NCBI GenBank assembly: GCA_900552335.1
Contig: URZL01000007.1
Location: 1-38,317 of the forward strand
Reading direction: 5' to 3'
DNA length: 38,317 nucleotides
DNA from: an uncultured Mycoplasmatota bacterium
GTDB taxonomy: Bacteria > Bacillota_I > Bacilli_A > RF39 > UBA660
Numbering within the stretch: position 1 is the stretch's first letter; each line of letters begins with the position of its first letter. The notes under the pieces are model-generated. The model saw only the letters and a program-made list of their open reading frames with translations, was not told the origin of the DNA and searched no databases. The position numbers and the translations under genes were made by a program. This document shows positions 26,208 through 33,559 of the stretch, in pieces.

Positions 26208-26984
26208 CTATCTAGGATATCCAACATACATGGTCCCTTTTGTTTTAATACCACCCATTCCATTACATCCATATTTTGTATTTTCTAAAATCTCTTTTAA
26301 ATTAATATCTTCTGTAATATCCGATAAACTCATTTTAGTAGCAATAATAGCAGGATCTAAAGCATGAATATTTACTCGTTTCGGACTAGAAGCAAAATTA
26401 GCGCCTGCTTTAATTAATTCTTCATAATTAGATTGACACCCTCCTGCTATAATGATTAATTTTTGATGAGAGTTTTCAAATTTTCTAGCTTCTTTAATAG
26501 CATCTACATAGTATTTACTATATTTATAATTATCTAAATTAGAAATATCTCCTTTTTTTCTGTAATAAGCATCGTGTCCTGTAATTACCACGATATTAGG
26601 ATTATATTCTTCTAGTAAATCCTGAATTTTAGATGCTATATTTTCTTCTTTTTCTAAAATACCAACTGCCCAAATATTGATATTTTCATAATATTTTAGG
26701 CATCGATTTAAATATTCTTGGTCACTATCAATATGTAGAATTTTACCAGGAAGATAAAAATAATCATTTCTTTCTAAAACATCTGGTTTAATTCTATCTA
26801 AAAATTCTTGTTCTTCTTTATCTATGACACCATCATATTTTTTTAAATCTATCTCATTACAATCAGCAAATAATCTAACACTTGTTCCTTTTAAATAATA
26901 AATATTATCTTCAATTCTAATAATTTTAAATACAATATCGTTTTGATAAGAATTTCTAGTTACTAAATCCCCAATTTTAAACAT
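26208..26984 (-). CDS. yabG: Sporulation-specific protease YabG
   Basis: A 258-residue YabG. Family segments seen are FKIGDLVTRNSY, NIVVITGHDAYY, IIIAGGCQSNYEELIKAGANFASSPKR and VNIHALDPAIIATKMSL. YabG is a cysteine-type protease that processes spore coat proteins. The His in TGHDA and the Cys in GGCQS are the likely catalytic residues. It is somewhat shorter than the roughly 290-residue B. subtilis protein. Presence of this gene is the best sign in the window that the organism forms spores. Its stop is followed after 8 bases by veg. Ribosome site GGTGAT. Confidence 0.88.
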   Translation of the reverse strand: MFKIGDLVTRNSYQNDIVFKIIRIEDNIYYLKGTSVRLFADCNEIDLKKYDGVIDKEEQEFLDRIKPDVLERNDYFYLPGKILHIDSDQEYLNRCLKYYENINIWAVGILEKEENIASKIQDLLEEYNPNIVVITGHDAYYRKKGDISNLDNYKYSKYYVDAIKEARKFENSHQKLIIIAGGCQSNYEELIKAGANFASSPKRVNIHALDPAIIATKMSLSDITEDINLKEILENTKYGCNGMGGIKTKGTMYVGYPR

Positions 26985-26997
26985 AATATCACCAATT

Positions 26998-27006
26998 TAC
27001 TATATG
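26998..27006 (-). promoter_or_regulatory. Possible sigma-K -10 element of yabG
   Basis: The minus strand reads CATATAGTA, a match to the sigma-K -10 pattern CATANNNTA, 14 bases before the yabG ATG. B. subtilis yabG is sigma-K dependent. No convincing -35 AC was found at 16-17 bases, so this is tentative. Confidence 0.4.
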
Positions 27007-27033
27007 ATTTTTAAAAAAAATTAGAACAAACTA

Positions 27034-27042
27034 TGTTATAAT
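27034..27042 (+). promoter_or_regulatory. Extended -10 promoter of the Xre regulator gene
   Basis: TGTTATAAT is an extended -10 (TGN before TATAAT 27037-27042). The -35 region is A-rich without a clear box. Only 18 bases separate it from the ATG. Confidence 0.6.
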
Positions 27043-27060
27043 AGAAAAGGATGTGAGAGT

Positions 27061-27744
27061 ATGGAAGAACAAAATTTTGGAAAATTATTAAAAGAAATTA
27101 GAAGAAAAAATCATTTAACACAAAAGGATTTGGCAGAAAAATATCATGTAACTTATCAAGCAGTTAGTAAGTGGGAACGCGGATTAAATTTACCAGATAG
27201 TTCTTTAATTAGACAAATTAGTAATGATTTTCATATTAGCTTAGAAGATTTATATGATGGAAAAGTAAGAAAAAAGCCAATAAAAAAATATATTCCACTC
27301 CTTTTTATTTTATTAATTTTAGGGATTGGAATCTTATTCTTTTTAAAGAAACAAAACGATTTTGAATTTAAAACATTAACTACAACATGTGACAATTTTA
27401 ATATATCAGGTAATATTGCTTATAATGCTAAAAAGTCGGCTATTTATATTGCTAATATTGAATATTGTCAAGAAGATAAAACAGAATATAAAAAAATAGA
27501 ATGTACTTTATATGAAAAAGAAGATAATATAGAAAAAAGAATTAGTACATATTCTTATCAAGATGATAAAACAATCCATTTAAGTTCTTTTTTAAAAAAA
27601 GTAACATTTGTAGTAGATAATTATGAAAATGATTGTAAAATATATGAAAAAAATAAATTATATTTAATGATATATGCTACCGATAAAGAAGATCATATAT
27701 CTACTTATCAAATTCCCTTAACATTAGAAGAACATTGTAATTAG
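27061..27744 (+). CDS. Membrane-anchored Xre-type transcription regulator
   Basis: A 227-residue protein. Residues 5-60 form a helix-turn-helix of the Cro/Xre type (FGKLLKEIRRKNHLTQKDLA, then YQAVSKWERGLNLPD). A basic linker (KKPIKKY) leads to one membrane helix (IPLLFILLILGIGILFF). The last 140 residues would be outside the cell and contain four Cys (TTCDNF, IEYCQ, IECTL, NDCKI). The plan suggests a one-component sensor that binds DNA near the membrane in response to an outer signal, which is inference. It is divergent from yabG, with a 76-base shared upstream region, and ends in a strong terminator. Target genes unknown. Confidence 0.75.
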   Translation: MEEQNFGKLLKEIRRKNHLTQKDLAEKYHVTYQAVSKWERGLNLPDSSLIRQISNDFHISLEDLYDGKVRKKPIKKYIPLLFILLILGIGILFFLKKQNDFEFKTLTTTCDNFNISGNIAYNAKKSAIYIANIEYCQEDKTEYKKIECTLYEKEDNIEKRISTYSYQDDKTIHLSSFLKKVTFVVDNYENDCKIYEKNKLYLMIYATDKEDHISTYQIPLTLEEHCN

Positions 27745-27768
27745 CTCAACTTCAAGTTGAGCTTTTTT
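27743..27768 (+). terminator. Terminator of the Xre regulator gene
   Basis: AGCTCAAC (27743-27750) and GTTGAGCT (27756-27763) with a 5-base loop, then six T. The left arm overlaps the stop codon. Confidence 0.9.
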
Positions 27769-27838
27769 CAACCAATTCGTTATTGATTTATTTTCAACAA
27801 ATCGATAAACTAACCATGACATGAAAGGAGAGAGTTTT

Positions 27839-28498
27839 ATGAAAAAAATGATAGTGATGGTATTGACTGCGATTATTGTTCTATTTCTTTTATTATTTTT
27901 TTATTTTTCTTCCCGTCTTCCATTACCAACAGTTTCAGAAGGAATTAGAGGTACTTTTGGAATTGATAAAAATATTAACGAAGAAACGATTGATCATTAT
28001 TTAAATCGTAAGGATACCGTCTATCGAGATATGCGAATGTTAAAAGATCCTGGTAATTATGAAGCAATAGGTGGAGATTCCTATCTTTCGGGTTTTGTTG
28101 AAGGATTTGAAGTAGTTCCATACCCTTACATAGTGAATGTAAGCAACTTGCCATCAGAAGTAGGTGATAGTTATACAGGAAAAACTTTATTTACAGAAGA
28201 AAATGGAACTTATAAAGCTAACTATGAAGAGTCCATGTCAATTTTAGAATATTTATTTCCAAAAGATAAAAATATTTTCTTGATGTGCGGAGGCGGTGGA
28301 TATGCTGGTATGATGAAAAACATGTTAGTGTCGTTAGGATGGAATGAAAATAAAATTTATAACATAGGTGGTTATTGGTATTATCATGGAAACCATAATG
28401 TTTTAGTAAAAAATGACCATTTTTCAGCAACAACTTATGATTTTTGGAAAGTACCATATCATGATATTAATTTTGAACAGTTACATGAGGTTAAATGA
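27839..28498 (+). CDS. Membrane-anchored rhodanese-like protein
   Basis: A 219-residue protein with one N-terminal helix (IVMVLTAIIVLFLLLFFYF) and an outer domain. The segment NIFLMCGGGGYAGMMKNMLVSL followed by IYNIGGYWYYHG matches a rhodanese active loop (Cys then a Gly-rich loop) and the conserved 'v.nl.GG...w' region. Rhodaneses move sulfane sulfur through that Cys. The loop is more Gly-rich than usual, so activity is uncertain. The start is the ATG at 27839, after AAAGGAGAGAG; an in-frame ATG at 27821 overlaps the ribosome site. It is translationally coupled to the next gene by ATGA. Confidence 0.7.
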   Translation: MKKMIVMVLTAIIVLFLLLFFYFSSRLPLPTVSEGIRGTFGIDKNINEETIDHYLNRKDTVYRDMRMLKDPGNYEAIGGDSYLSGFVEGFEVVPYPYIVNVSNLPSEVGDSYTGKTLFTEENGTYKANYEESMSILEYLFPKDKNIFLMCGGGGYAGMMKNMLVSLGWNENKIYNIGGYWYYHGNHNVLVKNDHFSATTYDFWKVPYHDINFEQLHEVK

Positions 28499-28950
28499 AA
28501 AAATTTGTAATTTTAATTTCTTTTGTTAGTATTCTTTGCCTTTTATTTTACTTCAATCAAAAAAACGAGCCATTTGCTTTAGAGGAAAAGTATTATCAAA
28601 ATAAAATAGAAGAAATTCAAACAGATACTTTGAATACATTACTAGAGAATAAGGAATCCTTTGTGTTACAGGTTTATCAACCGATGTGTATTACTTCCTC
28701 TAATTTAGAAAAGGTAATTCAAAATTTTGAAGAAAATAATTCTCTATATATTTATAAAATAACCTTTTCTTCTTTAAAAAAAACACCGTTAGAAAAAGTA
28801 ATATCCTATTATCCTTCTTTCGTTGTTATAAAAAATGGTAAAGTTGTAGATTATTTAAAAGCGGATAAAACAGAAGATATCATTTATTACGAAGAGGAAG
28901 AAGCTTTTGAAAATTGGCTTTCGCGTTACATCATAATAAAGAAAAATTAA
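28495..28950 (+). CDS. Membrane-anchored thioredoxin-like protein with CxxS motif
   Basis: A 151-residue protein with an N-terminal helix (FVILISFVSILCLLFYF) and a thioredoxin-like outer domain: FVLQVYQPMCITSSNLEKV, then YYPSFVVIKNGKVVDYLKA, which has the cis-Pro before FVVIKNGK. The active site is CITS, so only the first Cys of CxxC is present. Such monothiol folds act in isomerisation or binding, or have lost redox activity. Its start overlaps the stop of the rhodanese-like gene, so the two probably work together on thiol or persulfide chemistry outside the membrane. Confidence 0.65.
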   Translation: MKKFVILISFVSILCLLFYFNQKNEPFALEEKYYQNKIEEIQTDTLNTLLENKESFVLQVYQPMCITSSNLEKVIQNFEENNSLYIYKITFSSLKKTPLEKVISYYPSFVVIKNGKVVDYLKADKTEDIIYYEEEEAFENWLSRYIIIKKN

Positions 28951-28966
28951 AGAATTTATTTTATTT

Positions 28967-28994
28967 AGAAGAAAGCATATTCTTCTTTTTTTTT
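28967..28994 (+). terminator. Terminator after the thioredoxin-like gene
   Basis: GAAGAA (28968-28973) pairs with TTCTTC (28980-28985), loop AGCATA, then nine T. Confidence 0.8.
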
Positions 28995-29018
28995 CATATT
29001 TTTAACTAGAGGTGAATT

Positions 29019-30200
29019 ATGAAAAAGGGATGGATCTTATTATGTTTATTTTTAATATTGATACCAAATGTAATGGCAAGTGAAACATTAAGAGTAGATG
29101 GAGAAGCAATAGAAAGTACATTAGCGAATCATGCTAAAAGCGCTATTTTACTAGAAGCTAAAACAGGCAAAATTCTTTATGAAAAAAATTCTCATGAAAA
29201 ACTAGCGCCAGCTTCTATGACTAAAATAATGAGTATGCTATTAATAATAGAAGCCATTGAAGATGGACATTTGTCATGGAACGAAATGATTACTGTTTCT
29301 GAAAGAGCAGCTTCTATGGGAGGAAGTCAAATTTTACTAGAAGTAGGAGAACAAATGAGTGTATCTGATTTGTTTAAAGGAGTTGCGGTTGCGAGTGGAA
29401 ATGATGCGGTTGTTGCTTTAGCAGAAGCAGTAGCAGGCACAGTAGAAGATTTCGTTGCCATGATGAATAATAAAGTAAAAGAATTAGGACTTACAGATAC
29501 AAACTTTAAAAATCCTCATGGATTAGATGATGCCAATCATTATTCTACTGCGTACGATATGGCATTTATAGCGAGAGAATTAGTAAAACATGAAAAGGTT
29601 TTAGAATTTACTGGCATTTATGAAGATTATTTACGAAAAGGTACTGATAGAGAATTTTGGTTAACCAATACCAATAAATTAACACGTTTTAAAGCAGGAG
29701 TAGATGGTCTTAAAACAGGTTATACTAGTGAAGCAGGCTATTGTCTTACTGCTACCATGAAAAAAGATAATATGCGTTTAATTTCAACTGTTATGGGAGA
29801 AGAATCTAGTACTATAAGAAATACTGAGATATCGGCTTTATTGGATTATGGATATGCAAAATATAAAATGATTGAAGTAATGAATCCTAATACGGTTATA
29901 TCAAAAGAAGAAATTGAACTAGGAAGACAAAAATATGTAGAAATTGTTCCGAAAGATAGTTCTGTTATTGTTACCGAAAAAACAAATAAAATTGGTGAAA
30001 TTTCTTATGATGTTGAATTAAATCCAATTCAATCACCAGTAAATGTCGGAGATGTGGTTGGAAAATTAATGCTAAAAAGTAATAATGAAGTAATAGACGA
30101 ACTAGAACTTACTGTCAAAGAAAATGTGGAAAAAGCAAATATTTTAGAATTATATGGACGTTATCTAAATGATATAATTAGTGGAAATATTAAGTTTTAA
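29019..30200 (+). CDS. dacA: D-alanyl-D-alanine carboxypeptidase (DacA/PBP5 family)
   Basis: A 393-residue low-molecular-mass PBP. The signal peptide (residues 1-20) ends at VMA. The three motifs are S66-M-T-K69 (LAPASMTKI), S126-G-N128 (ASGND) and K232-T-G234 (GLKTGYTSEAGYC). The C-terminal part (PVNVGDVVGKLML, ELELTVKENVEKANILELY) is the usual beta-rich domain, and the last residues may form a short amphipathic anchor. It removes the terminal D-Ala of peptidoglycan stem peptides outside the membrane. Ribosome site AGAGGTGAA. It could equally be a sporulation-type DacB/DacF paralogue; the exact paralogue cannot be settled here. Confidence 0.92.
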   Translation: MKKGWILLCLFLILIPNVMASETLRVDGEAIESTLANHAKSAILLEAKTGKILYEKNSHEKLAPASMTKIMSMLLIIEAIEDGHLSWNEMITVSERAASMGGSQILLEVGEQMSVSDLFKGVAVASGNDAVVALAEAVAGTVEDFVAMMNNKVKELGLTDTNFKNPHGLDDANHYSTAYDMAFIARELVKHEKVLEFTGIYEDYLRKGTDREFWLTNTNKLTRFKAGVDGLKTGYTSEAGYCLTATMKKDNMRLISTVMGEESSTIRNTEISALLDYGYAKYKMIEVMNPNTVISKEEIELGRQKYVEIVPKDSSVIVTEKTNKIGEISYDVELNPIQSPVNVGDVVGKLMLKSNNEVIDELELTVKENVEKANILELYGRYLNDIISGNIKF

Positions 30201-30201
30201 A

Positions 30202-30230
30202 TTGCAAAAAGGTCTATTATAGCGTATACT
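30202..30230 (+). promoter_or_regulatory. Promoter of the nfeD-SPFH pair
   Basis: TTGCAA (30202-30207) and TATACT (30225-30230) with a 17-base spacer, right after the dacA stop and just before the nfeD ribosome site. Confidence 0.75.
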
Positions 30231-30247
30231 GAATGTAGGTGGTAAAG

Positions 30248-30667
30248 ATGGGATATTTTTGGTTAGGCGTTGTAATTTTTTTATCCATGATAGAAGCAGC
30301 TACTGTAGATGTAGTAACCATTTGGTATGTTGTTAGTGGTGTAGCAACCATTGTGTTATCTTTCTTTGTTGATAATTTTATTTTACAATTTGCTCTTTTT
30401 ACAATTCTTGGAACAATTTTACTATTTACAACAAGACCACTTGTAAAAAAAACATTAAAAAGTAAAAATATTAAGACTAATTTTGATCGCGTAATTGGTA
30501 TGGAAGGTATTGTAACAGAAGACATTTCTTTGACATCTATTGGTGAAGTAAAAGTGGATGGTAAAAGATGGAGTGCTATTAGCGAAGAAGAATTAAAAAA
30601 AGGTACACCAGTTATCATTCTCTCTATTGATGGAGTGAAATTAAAGGTAAAAAAAGTTGAAAATTAG
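30248..30667 (+). CDS. NfeD-like membrane protein
   Basis: A 139-residue short-form NfeD. It has three hydrophobic helices (about residues 2-20, 24-40 and 45-62), then TRPLVKK and a C-terminal OB-fold domain (VIGMEGIVTEDISL, GEVKVDGKRWSAIS). NfeD proteins are usually paired with SPFH proteins and act in membrane microdomains. Here the partner follows after 9 bases, which supports the call. The start is the ATG at 30248 following AGGTGG; a GTG at 30239 is in frame but overlaps the ribosome site. Confidence 0.88.
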   Translation: MGYFWLGVVIFLSMIEAATVDVVTIWYVVSGVATIVLSFFVDNFILQFALFTILGTILLFTTRPLVKKTLKSKNIKTNFDRVIGMEGIVTEDISLTSIGEVKVDGKRWSAISEEELKKGTPVIILSIDGVKLKVKKVEN

Positions 30668-30676
30668 GAGGTATTT

Positions 30677-31558
30677 ATGGAGATATTTATTATTTTATTA
30701 GTTTTAGTTGTGGTTCTTATTATTCCAAATATTAAGATTGTTCCACAAGCAAAAGCATATGTTATTGAAAGATTAGGTTCTTATAATGAAACTTGGAAAA
30801 ATGGATTACATGTTAAAATCCCATTTATTGATAGAATTGCAAATATTGTAACACAAAAAGAAATTGTAAAAGATTTCGCACCACAACCAGTTATTACGAA
30901 AGATAACGTTACTATGCAAATTGATACAGTTGTTTATTATCAAATTACAGATGCCAAATTATATACTTATGGAGTAGAACATCCTGTTTCTGCTATTGAA
31001 AATTTAACAGCTACCACTCTTCGTAACTTAATTGGTGAATTAGAATTAGATCAGACTTTAACATCAAGAGATATTATTAATTCTAAAATGAGAGCAATCT
31101 TAGATGAAGCAACAGATCCTTGGGGTATTAAAGTAAACAGAGTAGAAGTTAAAAATATTATTCCGCCAAGAGATATTCAAGAAGCAATGGAAAAACAAAT
31201 GCGTGCTGAAAGAGAAAGAAGAGAAAAAATCCTACAAGCTGAAGGGGAAAAGAAATCTAGCATTTTAATTGCGGAAGGTGAAAAAGAAAGTGCCATTTTA
31301 AGAGCGGAAGCAAAGAAAGAATCTCAAATTAAAATTGCGGAAGGTGAGGCAGAAGCTTTACTTAAAATGAAACAGGCAGAAGCAGATGGTATTAAATTAT
31401 TAAAAGAAGCAAAAGCAGATCAAGCTGTTCTTGCTATGAAAAGTTTTGAAGCTTTAAAAGAAGTAGCAAATGGTCAATCTACGAAATTAATTATTCCATC
31501 TAATCTTCAAGATGTTGCTAGTATTACATCAACTATCAGTGAAATGTTAAAGAAATAA
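30677..31558 (+). CDS. SPFH/Band 7 (stomatin/QmcA-like) membrane protein
   Basis: A 293-residue protein: N-terminal membrane segment (IFIILLVLVVVLIIPNI), SPFH domain (VPQAKAYVIERLGSYNETW, then NVTMQIDTVVYYQITD and TTLRNLIGELELDQTLTSRD) and a long Ala/Glu/Lys-rich coiled coil (about 185-260). It matches stomatin/QmcA proteins that form large ring assemblies on the membrane. Downstream of nfeD in one operon, with ribosome site GGAGGT. The terminator overlaps its stop. Confidence 0.92.
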   Translation: MEIFIILLVLVVVLIIPNIKIVPQAKAYVIERLGSYNETWKNGLHVKIPFIDRIANIVTQKEIVKDFAPQPVITKDNVTMQIDTVVYYQITDAKLYTYGVEHPVSAIENLTATTLRNLIGELELDQTLTSRDIINSKMRAILDEATDPWGIKVNRVEVKNIIPPRDIQEAMEKQMRAERERREKILQAEGEKKSSILIAEGEKESAILRAEAKKESQIKIAEGEAEALLKMKQAEADGIKLLKEAKADQAVLAMKSFEALKEVANGQSTKLIIPSNLQDVASITSTISEMLKK

Positions 31559-31577
31559 TCAATTTATTTCTTTTTTT
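31549..31577 (+). terminator. Terminator of the nfeD-SPFH operon
   Basis: AAAGAAATAA (31549-31558) pairs perfectly with TTATTTCTTT (31564-31573), then T residues. Confidence 0.8.
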
Positions 31578-31600
31578 CATATACTTTAATAGGTGATAAT

Positions 31601-32182
31601 ATGATAGGAGTTTTATTAAGAGATAATGATAAATATACTTTGAATAAGGAAATAAAATCAGTAATAGATCATTATCATAAAATATGTATTGGAGTTTATC
31701 CTAATAGTTTAGAAGAATTTATAGAAATAACGAAATTATGTGATGGCTTTATTTTACAAGGAGGAAATGATTATACAGATTTAGAAATAGAATTTGTCCG
31801 ATATTTGTATGAAAAAAATATTCCAACTTTAGGTATTTGCTTAGGAATGCAAATGATGAGTGTAATAAATGGAAAATTGGAATTATTAAATAATTTTAAT
31901 CATCAAAAAAATGATTCATATGTTCATGAAATTTTGATTGTTCCAAATAGTAAATTATATTCTATCTTAAAAAAAGAAAAAATTATGGTAAATAGTAGGC
32001 ATATAGAACATATTACAAATACGTTTTTAAGTGTAAGTGCCAGAAGTAGTGATTCTATAATAGAAGCAGTAGAAGATAAAAATAAGAAATTTTTTATAGG
32101 AGTTCAGTGGCATCCTGAATCTATTATGGATGACAATAGTATTCAATTGTTTCAAAGTTTTTTTGATAGCTTGATTTGTTAA
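31601..32182 (+). CDS. Class I glutamine amidotransferase-like protein (peptidase C26)
   Basis: A 193-residue protein with the catalytic triad of class I amidotransferases: Cys80 in LGICLGMQ, His171 and Glu173 in VQWHPES. The segment DGFILQGGNDYTD is like the oxyanion region of gamma-glutamyl hydrolases (PuuD type). It is shorter than PuuD (about 250 residues). The substrate may be a gamma-glutamyl compound, or it may be the glutaminase half of another enzyme. No partner subunit is adjacent. Ribosome site AGGTGAT. It has no terminator of its own before the promoter at 32191. Confidence 0.75.
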   Translation: MIGVLLRDNDKYTLNKEIKSVIDHYHKICIGVYPNSLEEFIEITKLCDGFILQGGNDYTDLEIEFVRYLYEKNIPTLGICLGMQMMSVINGKLELLNNFNHQKNDSYVHEILIVPNSKLYSILKKEKIMVNSRHIEHITNTFLSVSARSSDSIIEAVEDKNKKFFIGVQWHPESIMDDNSIQLFQSFFDSLIC

Positions 32183-32190
32183 AAAGATAC

Positions 32191-32219
32191 TTGCAAATAA
32201 ATTACAATTTTGGTAAGAT
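32191..32219 (+). promoter_or_regulatory. Promoter of a short leader/small RNA
   Basis: TTGCAA (32191-32196) and TAAGAT (32214-32219) with a 17-base spacer. No coding frame follows until 32420, and a terminator ends the transcript at about 32318. Confidence 0.5.
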
Positions 32220-32287
32220 AGATATGTAAATAAAAATAGTAATATAGTTTGTGGATAGCAAATTTTTAGTGTTTGCTATATGCAAAC

Positions 32288-32297
32288 GGGGGGGGGG
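32288..32297 (+). repeat. Homopolymer tract of ten G
   Basis: An unbroken run of ten G in a strongly AT-rich region. Such tracts are prone to slippage, and the terminator stem starts inside it. Confidence 0.9.
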
Positions 32298-32318
32298 TAT
32301 TTTAAATACCTCTTTTTT
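32296..32318 (+). terminator. Terminator after the G10 tract
   Basis: GGTAT (32296-32300) pairs with ATACC (32306-32310), then TCTTTTTT. The G run can extend the stem by G-U pairs. Confidence 0.65.
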
Positions 32319-32341
32319 AAAATTTGATTGTAATGTTGTAG

Positions 32342-32370
32342 TTTACGTTTAAATTTAACTATGATAAACT
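32342..32370 (+). promoter_or_regulatory. Probable promoter of the third pilin-like gene
   Basis: TTTACG (32342-32347) and TAAACT (32365-32370) with a 17-base spacer. It is a modest match. Confidence 0.4.
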
Positions 32371-32419
32371 GTATGAAGAATAGAAAAATACAAATAATAA
32401 AAGAAGTGAGGAGTATAAT

Positions 32420-33262
32420 ATGAAGAAAAAAGGATTTACATTAATAGAATTATTAGCTGTAATTGTGATATTATCAGTGATTACATTAATCACAATACCC
32501 ATGATAACAAATGTCATAGAAGAAAGTAAAAAGAAAGCATTAGTATCTAGTGTAGAAGCTGTATTAGATTCAACAGAATATTTTACAATGAGTCATGATA
32601 CAGGAGTCTATGAATTTTTGTTTGATGAAGAACATCAAGGAAGTACCATAAAGGGAGAAAAACTAGAATATAAAGGAAATATAGATGGAGAAGGAAAACT
32701 TTATTTAGATAAAGAAGGAAATACAAGTATATGTATTTCAAATGACAAATATTATGCATATAAAAACTATAATAGTGGAATTATCGTAGGAGATAAAAAA
32801 ACTGGAAATTGTATCATAGGATTTGATGCTTTAACAAATAAATATGTAGCAATGTTAGACAATGGAACAGGAACTGTTAGCAATGTTTATTCCAAAGATG
32901 AAGTTGATAATTTAGTAGGTAATTTAAATACAGAAATAACAAATATGAAAAGTAGTATTGAAGAGTTACAAAATGATTTAAATACGATACCTAAAACAAT
33001 TGATTATAATAATCTATTGGGGAAAATTACAAGTGATGGTAATATAACTATACAATATGATTGCTGGTTAATAGGTACAGTTGGTGCAAACTCTTCAGAA
33101 CCTACTTATATCAGGTATGGTGGAAGTGACGGTACTACTATTTACAATTCTCAGTATAGCAATGCCGTAATATCTGTATCGTTATATGTTAAGGCAAACA
33201 CAAAATTATATATTAGAAGCGGATCAAATGTATCATTAAATATGTTTGGTTTAACATCATAA
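32420..33262 (+). CDS. Prepilin-type protein with coiled coil and beta-rich head
   Basis: A 280-residue protein starting MKKKGFTLIELLAVIVILSV, a type IV prepilin leader and hydrophobic helix (Gly/Phe cleavage site, Glu+5). Residues 35-145 are pilin-like, with a Cys pair (TSICIS, GNCIIG) that may form a disulfide. Then comes YSKDEVDNLVGNLNTEITNM, a YxxxEVD linker and coiled coil as in phage tail fibres, followed by a beta-rich end (ITSDGNITIQYDCW to SLNMFGLTS). The plan is shared with the partial protein at 2-448. It would be cleaved by prepilin peptidase and displayed by a pilus-type system. Ribosome site GAGGAG. It is monocistronic. Confidence 0.75.
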   Translation: MKKKGFTLIELLAVIVILSVITLITIPMITNVIEESKKKALVSSVEAVLDSTEYFTMSHDTGVYEFLFDEEHQGSTIKGEKLEYKGNIDGEGKLYLDKEGNTSICISNDKYYAYKNYNSGIIVGDKKTGNCIIGFDALTNKYVAMLDNGTGTVSNVYSKDEVDNLVGNLNTEITNMKSSIEELQNDLNTIPKTIDYNNLLGKITSDGNITIQYDCWLIGTVGANSSEPTYIRYGGSDGTTIYNSQYSNAVISVSLYVKANTKLYIRSGSNVSLNMFGLTS

Positions 33263-33354
33263 TTAGCTTAATTTGTAAAGGAAAGACCAATTTTGAAAAT
33301 CATTCTGTGATAAAAATTTCTAATAAGAATTTCCTTATTGATCTGGAAAAACAA

Positions 33355-33383
33355 TTGTCAAAAAGTATATTTCATGTTATAAT
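33355..33383 (+). promoter_or_regulatory. Strong promoter of a structured RNA
   Basis: TTGTCA (33355-33360) and TATAAT (33378-33383) with a 17-base spacer, plus an extended TG (33375-33376). No protein gene follows within 200 bases. Confidence 0.8.
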
Positions 33384-33389
33384 GAGTTT

Positions 33390-33548
33390 GCTAGATAGCT
33401 CTAGTTTAAGAAAAACCTACAAGTTAACGATTGGAAGTTTAATTCTAAAATGGTGTTGAATGCTCTAAAGAGAATCCTAAAATTTTAGATGTAACATCCC
33501 CCTGGGAGATCAGGTTTTATCGTTAAGGAGCTATTTAGCTTTTTTTTT
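33390..33548 (+). ncRNA. Unidentified structured RNA with long closing stem and possible pseudoknot
   Basis: About 158 bases from a strong promoter to a T9 run. GCTAGATAGCTC (33390-33401) pairs with GAGCTATTTAGC (33528-33539), 12 pairs with one G-U. TTAACGAT (33424-33431) pairs perfectly with ATCGTTAA (33519-33526). AAAACCT (33411-33417) is perfectly complementary to AGGTTTT (33512-33518), which would cross the former helix as a pseudoknot. CTAAAAT/ATTTTAG (33445-33451 with 33482-33488) forms an inner stem. A competing local terminator, AAGGAGCT/AGCTTTTT (33525-33544), is possible. There is no coding frame with a ribosome site. I could not match it to 6S, SRP, RNase P, tmRNA or a riboswitch class that I know. 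Confidence 0.65.
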
Positions 33549-33559
33549 GACAAAAAATA

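Larger units (their letters stand above)
32226..32318 (+). ncRNA. Short structured RNA with a G10 tract
   Basis: About 93 bases between a promoter and a terminator. ATAGCAAA (32255-32262) can pair with TTTGCTAT (32272-32279). Alternatively GTTTGC (32271-32276) can pair with GCAAAC (32282-32287). The two hairpins share bases and exclude each other. Then follow ten G (32288-32297) and the terminator GGTAT/ATACC with T run (32296-32318). No start codon with a ribosome site is present. It could be a small RNA or an attenuated leader of the pilin-like gene. Confidence 0.45.

Noticed and set aside
33322..33339. Hairpin AATAAG/CTTATT as terminator of the pilin-like gene
   Set aside because: The stem is real but weak and is followed by GATCTGG rather than a T run.
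33390..33548. 6S RNA or cyclic-di-GMP riboswitch
   Set aside because: It is too short and has crossing helices unlike 6S, and the conserved riboswitch sequences I know were not seen. It is left as unidentified.
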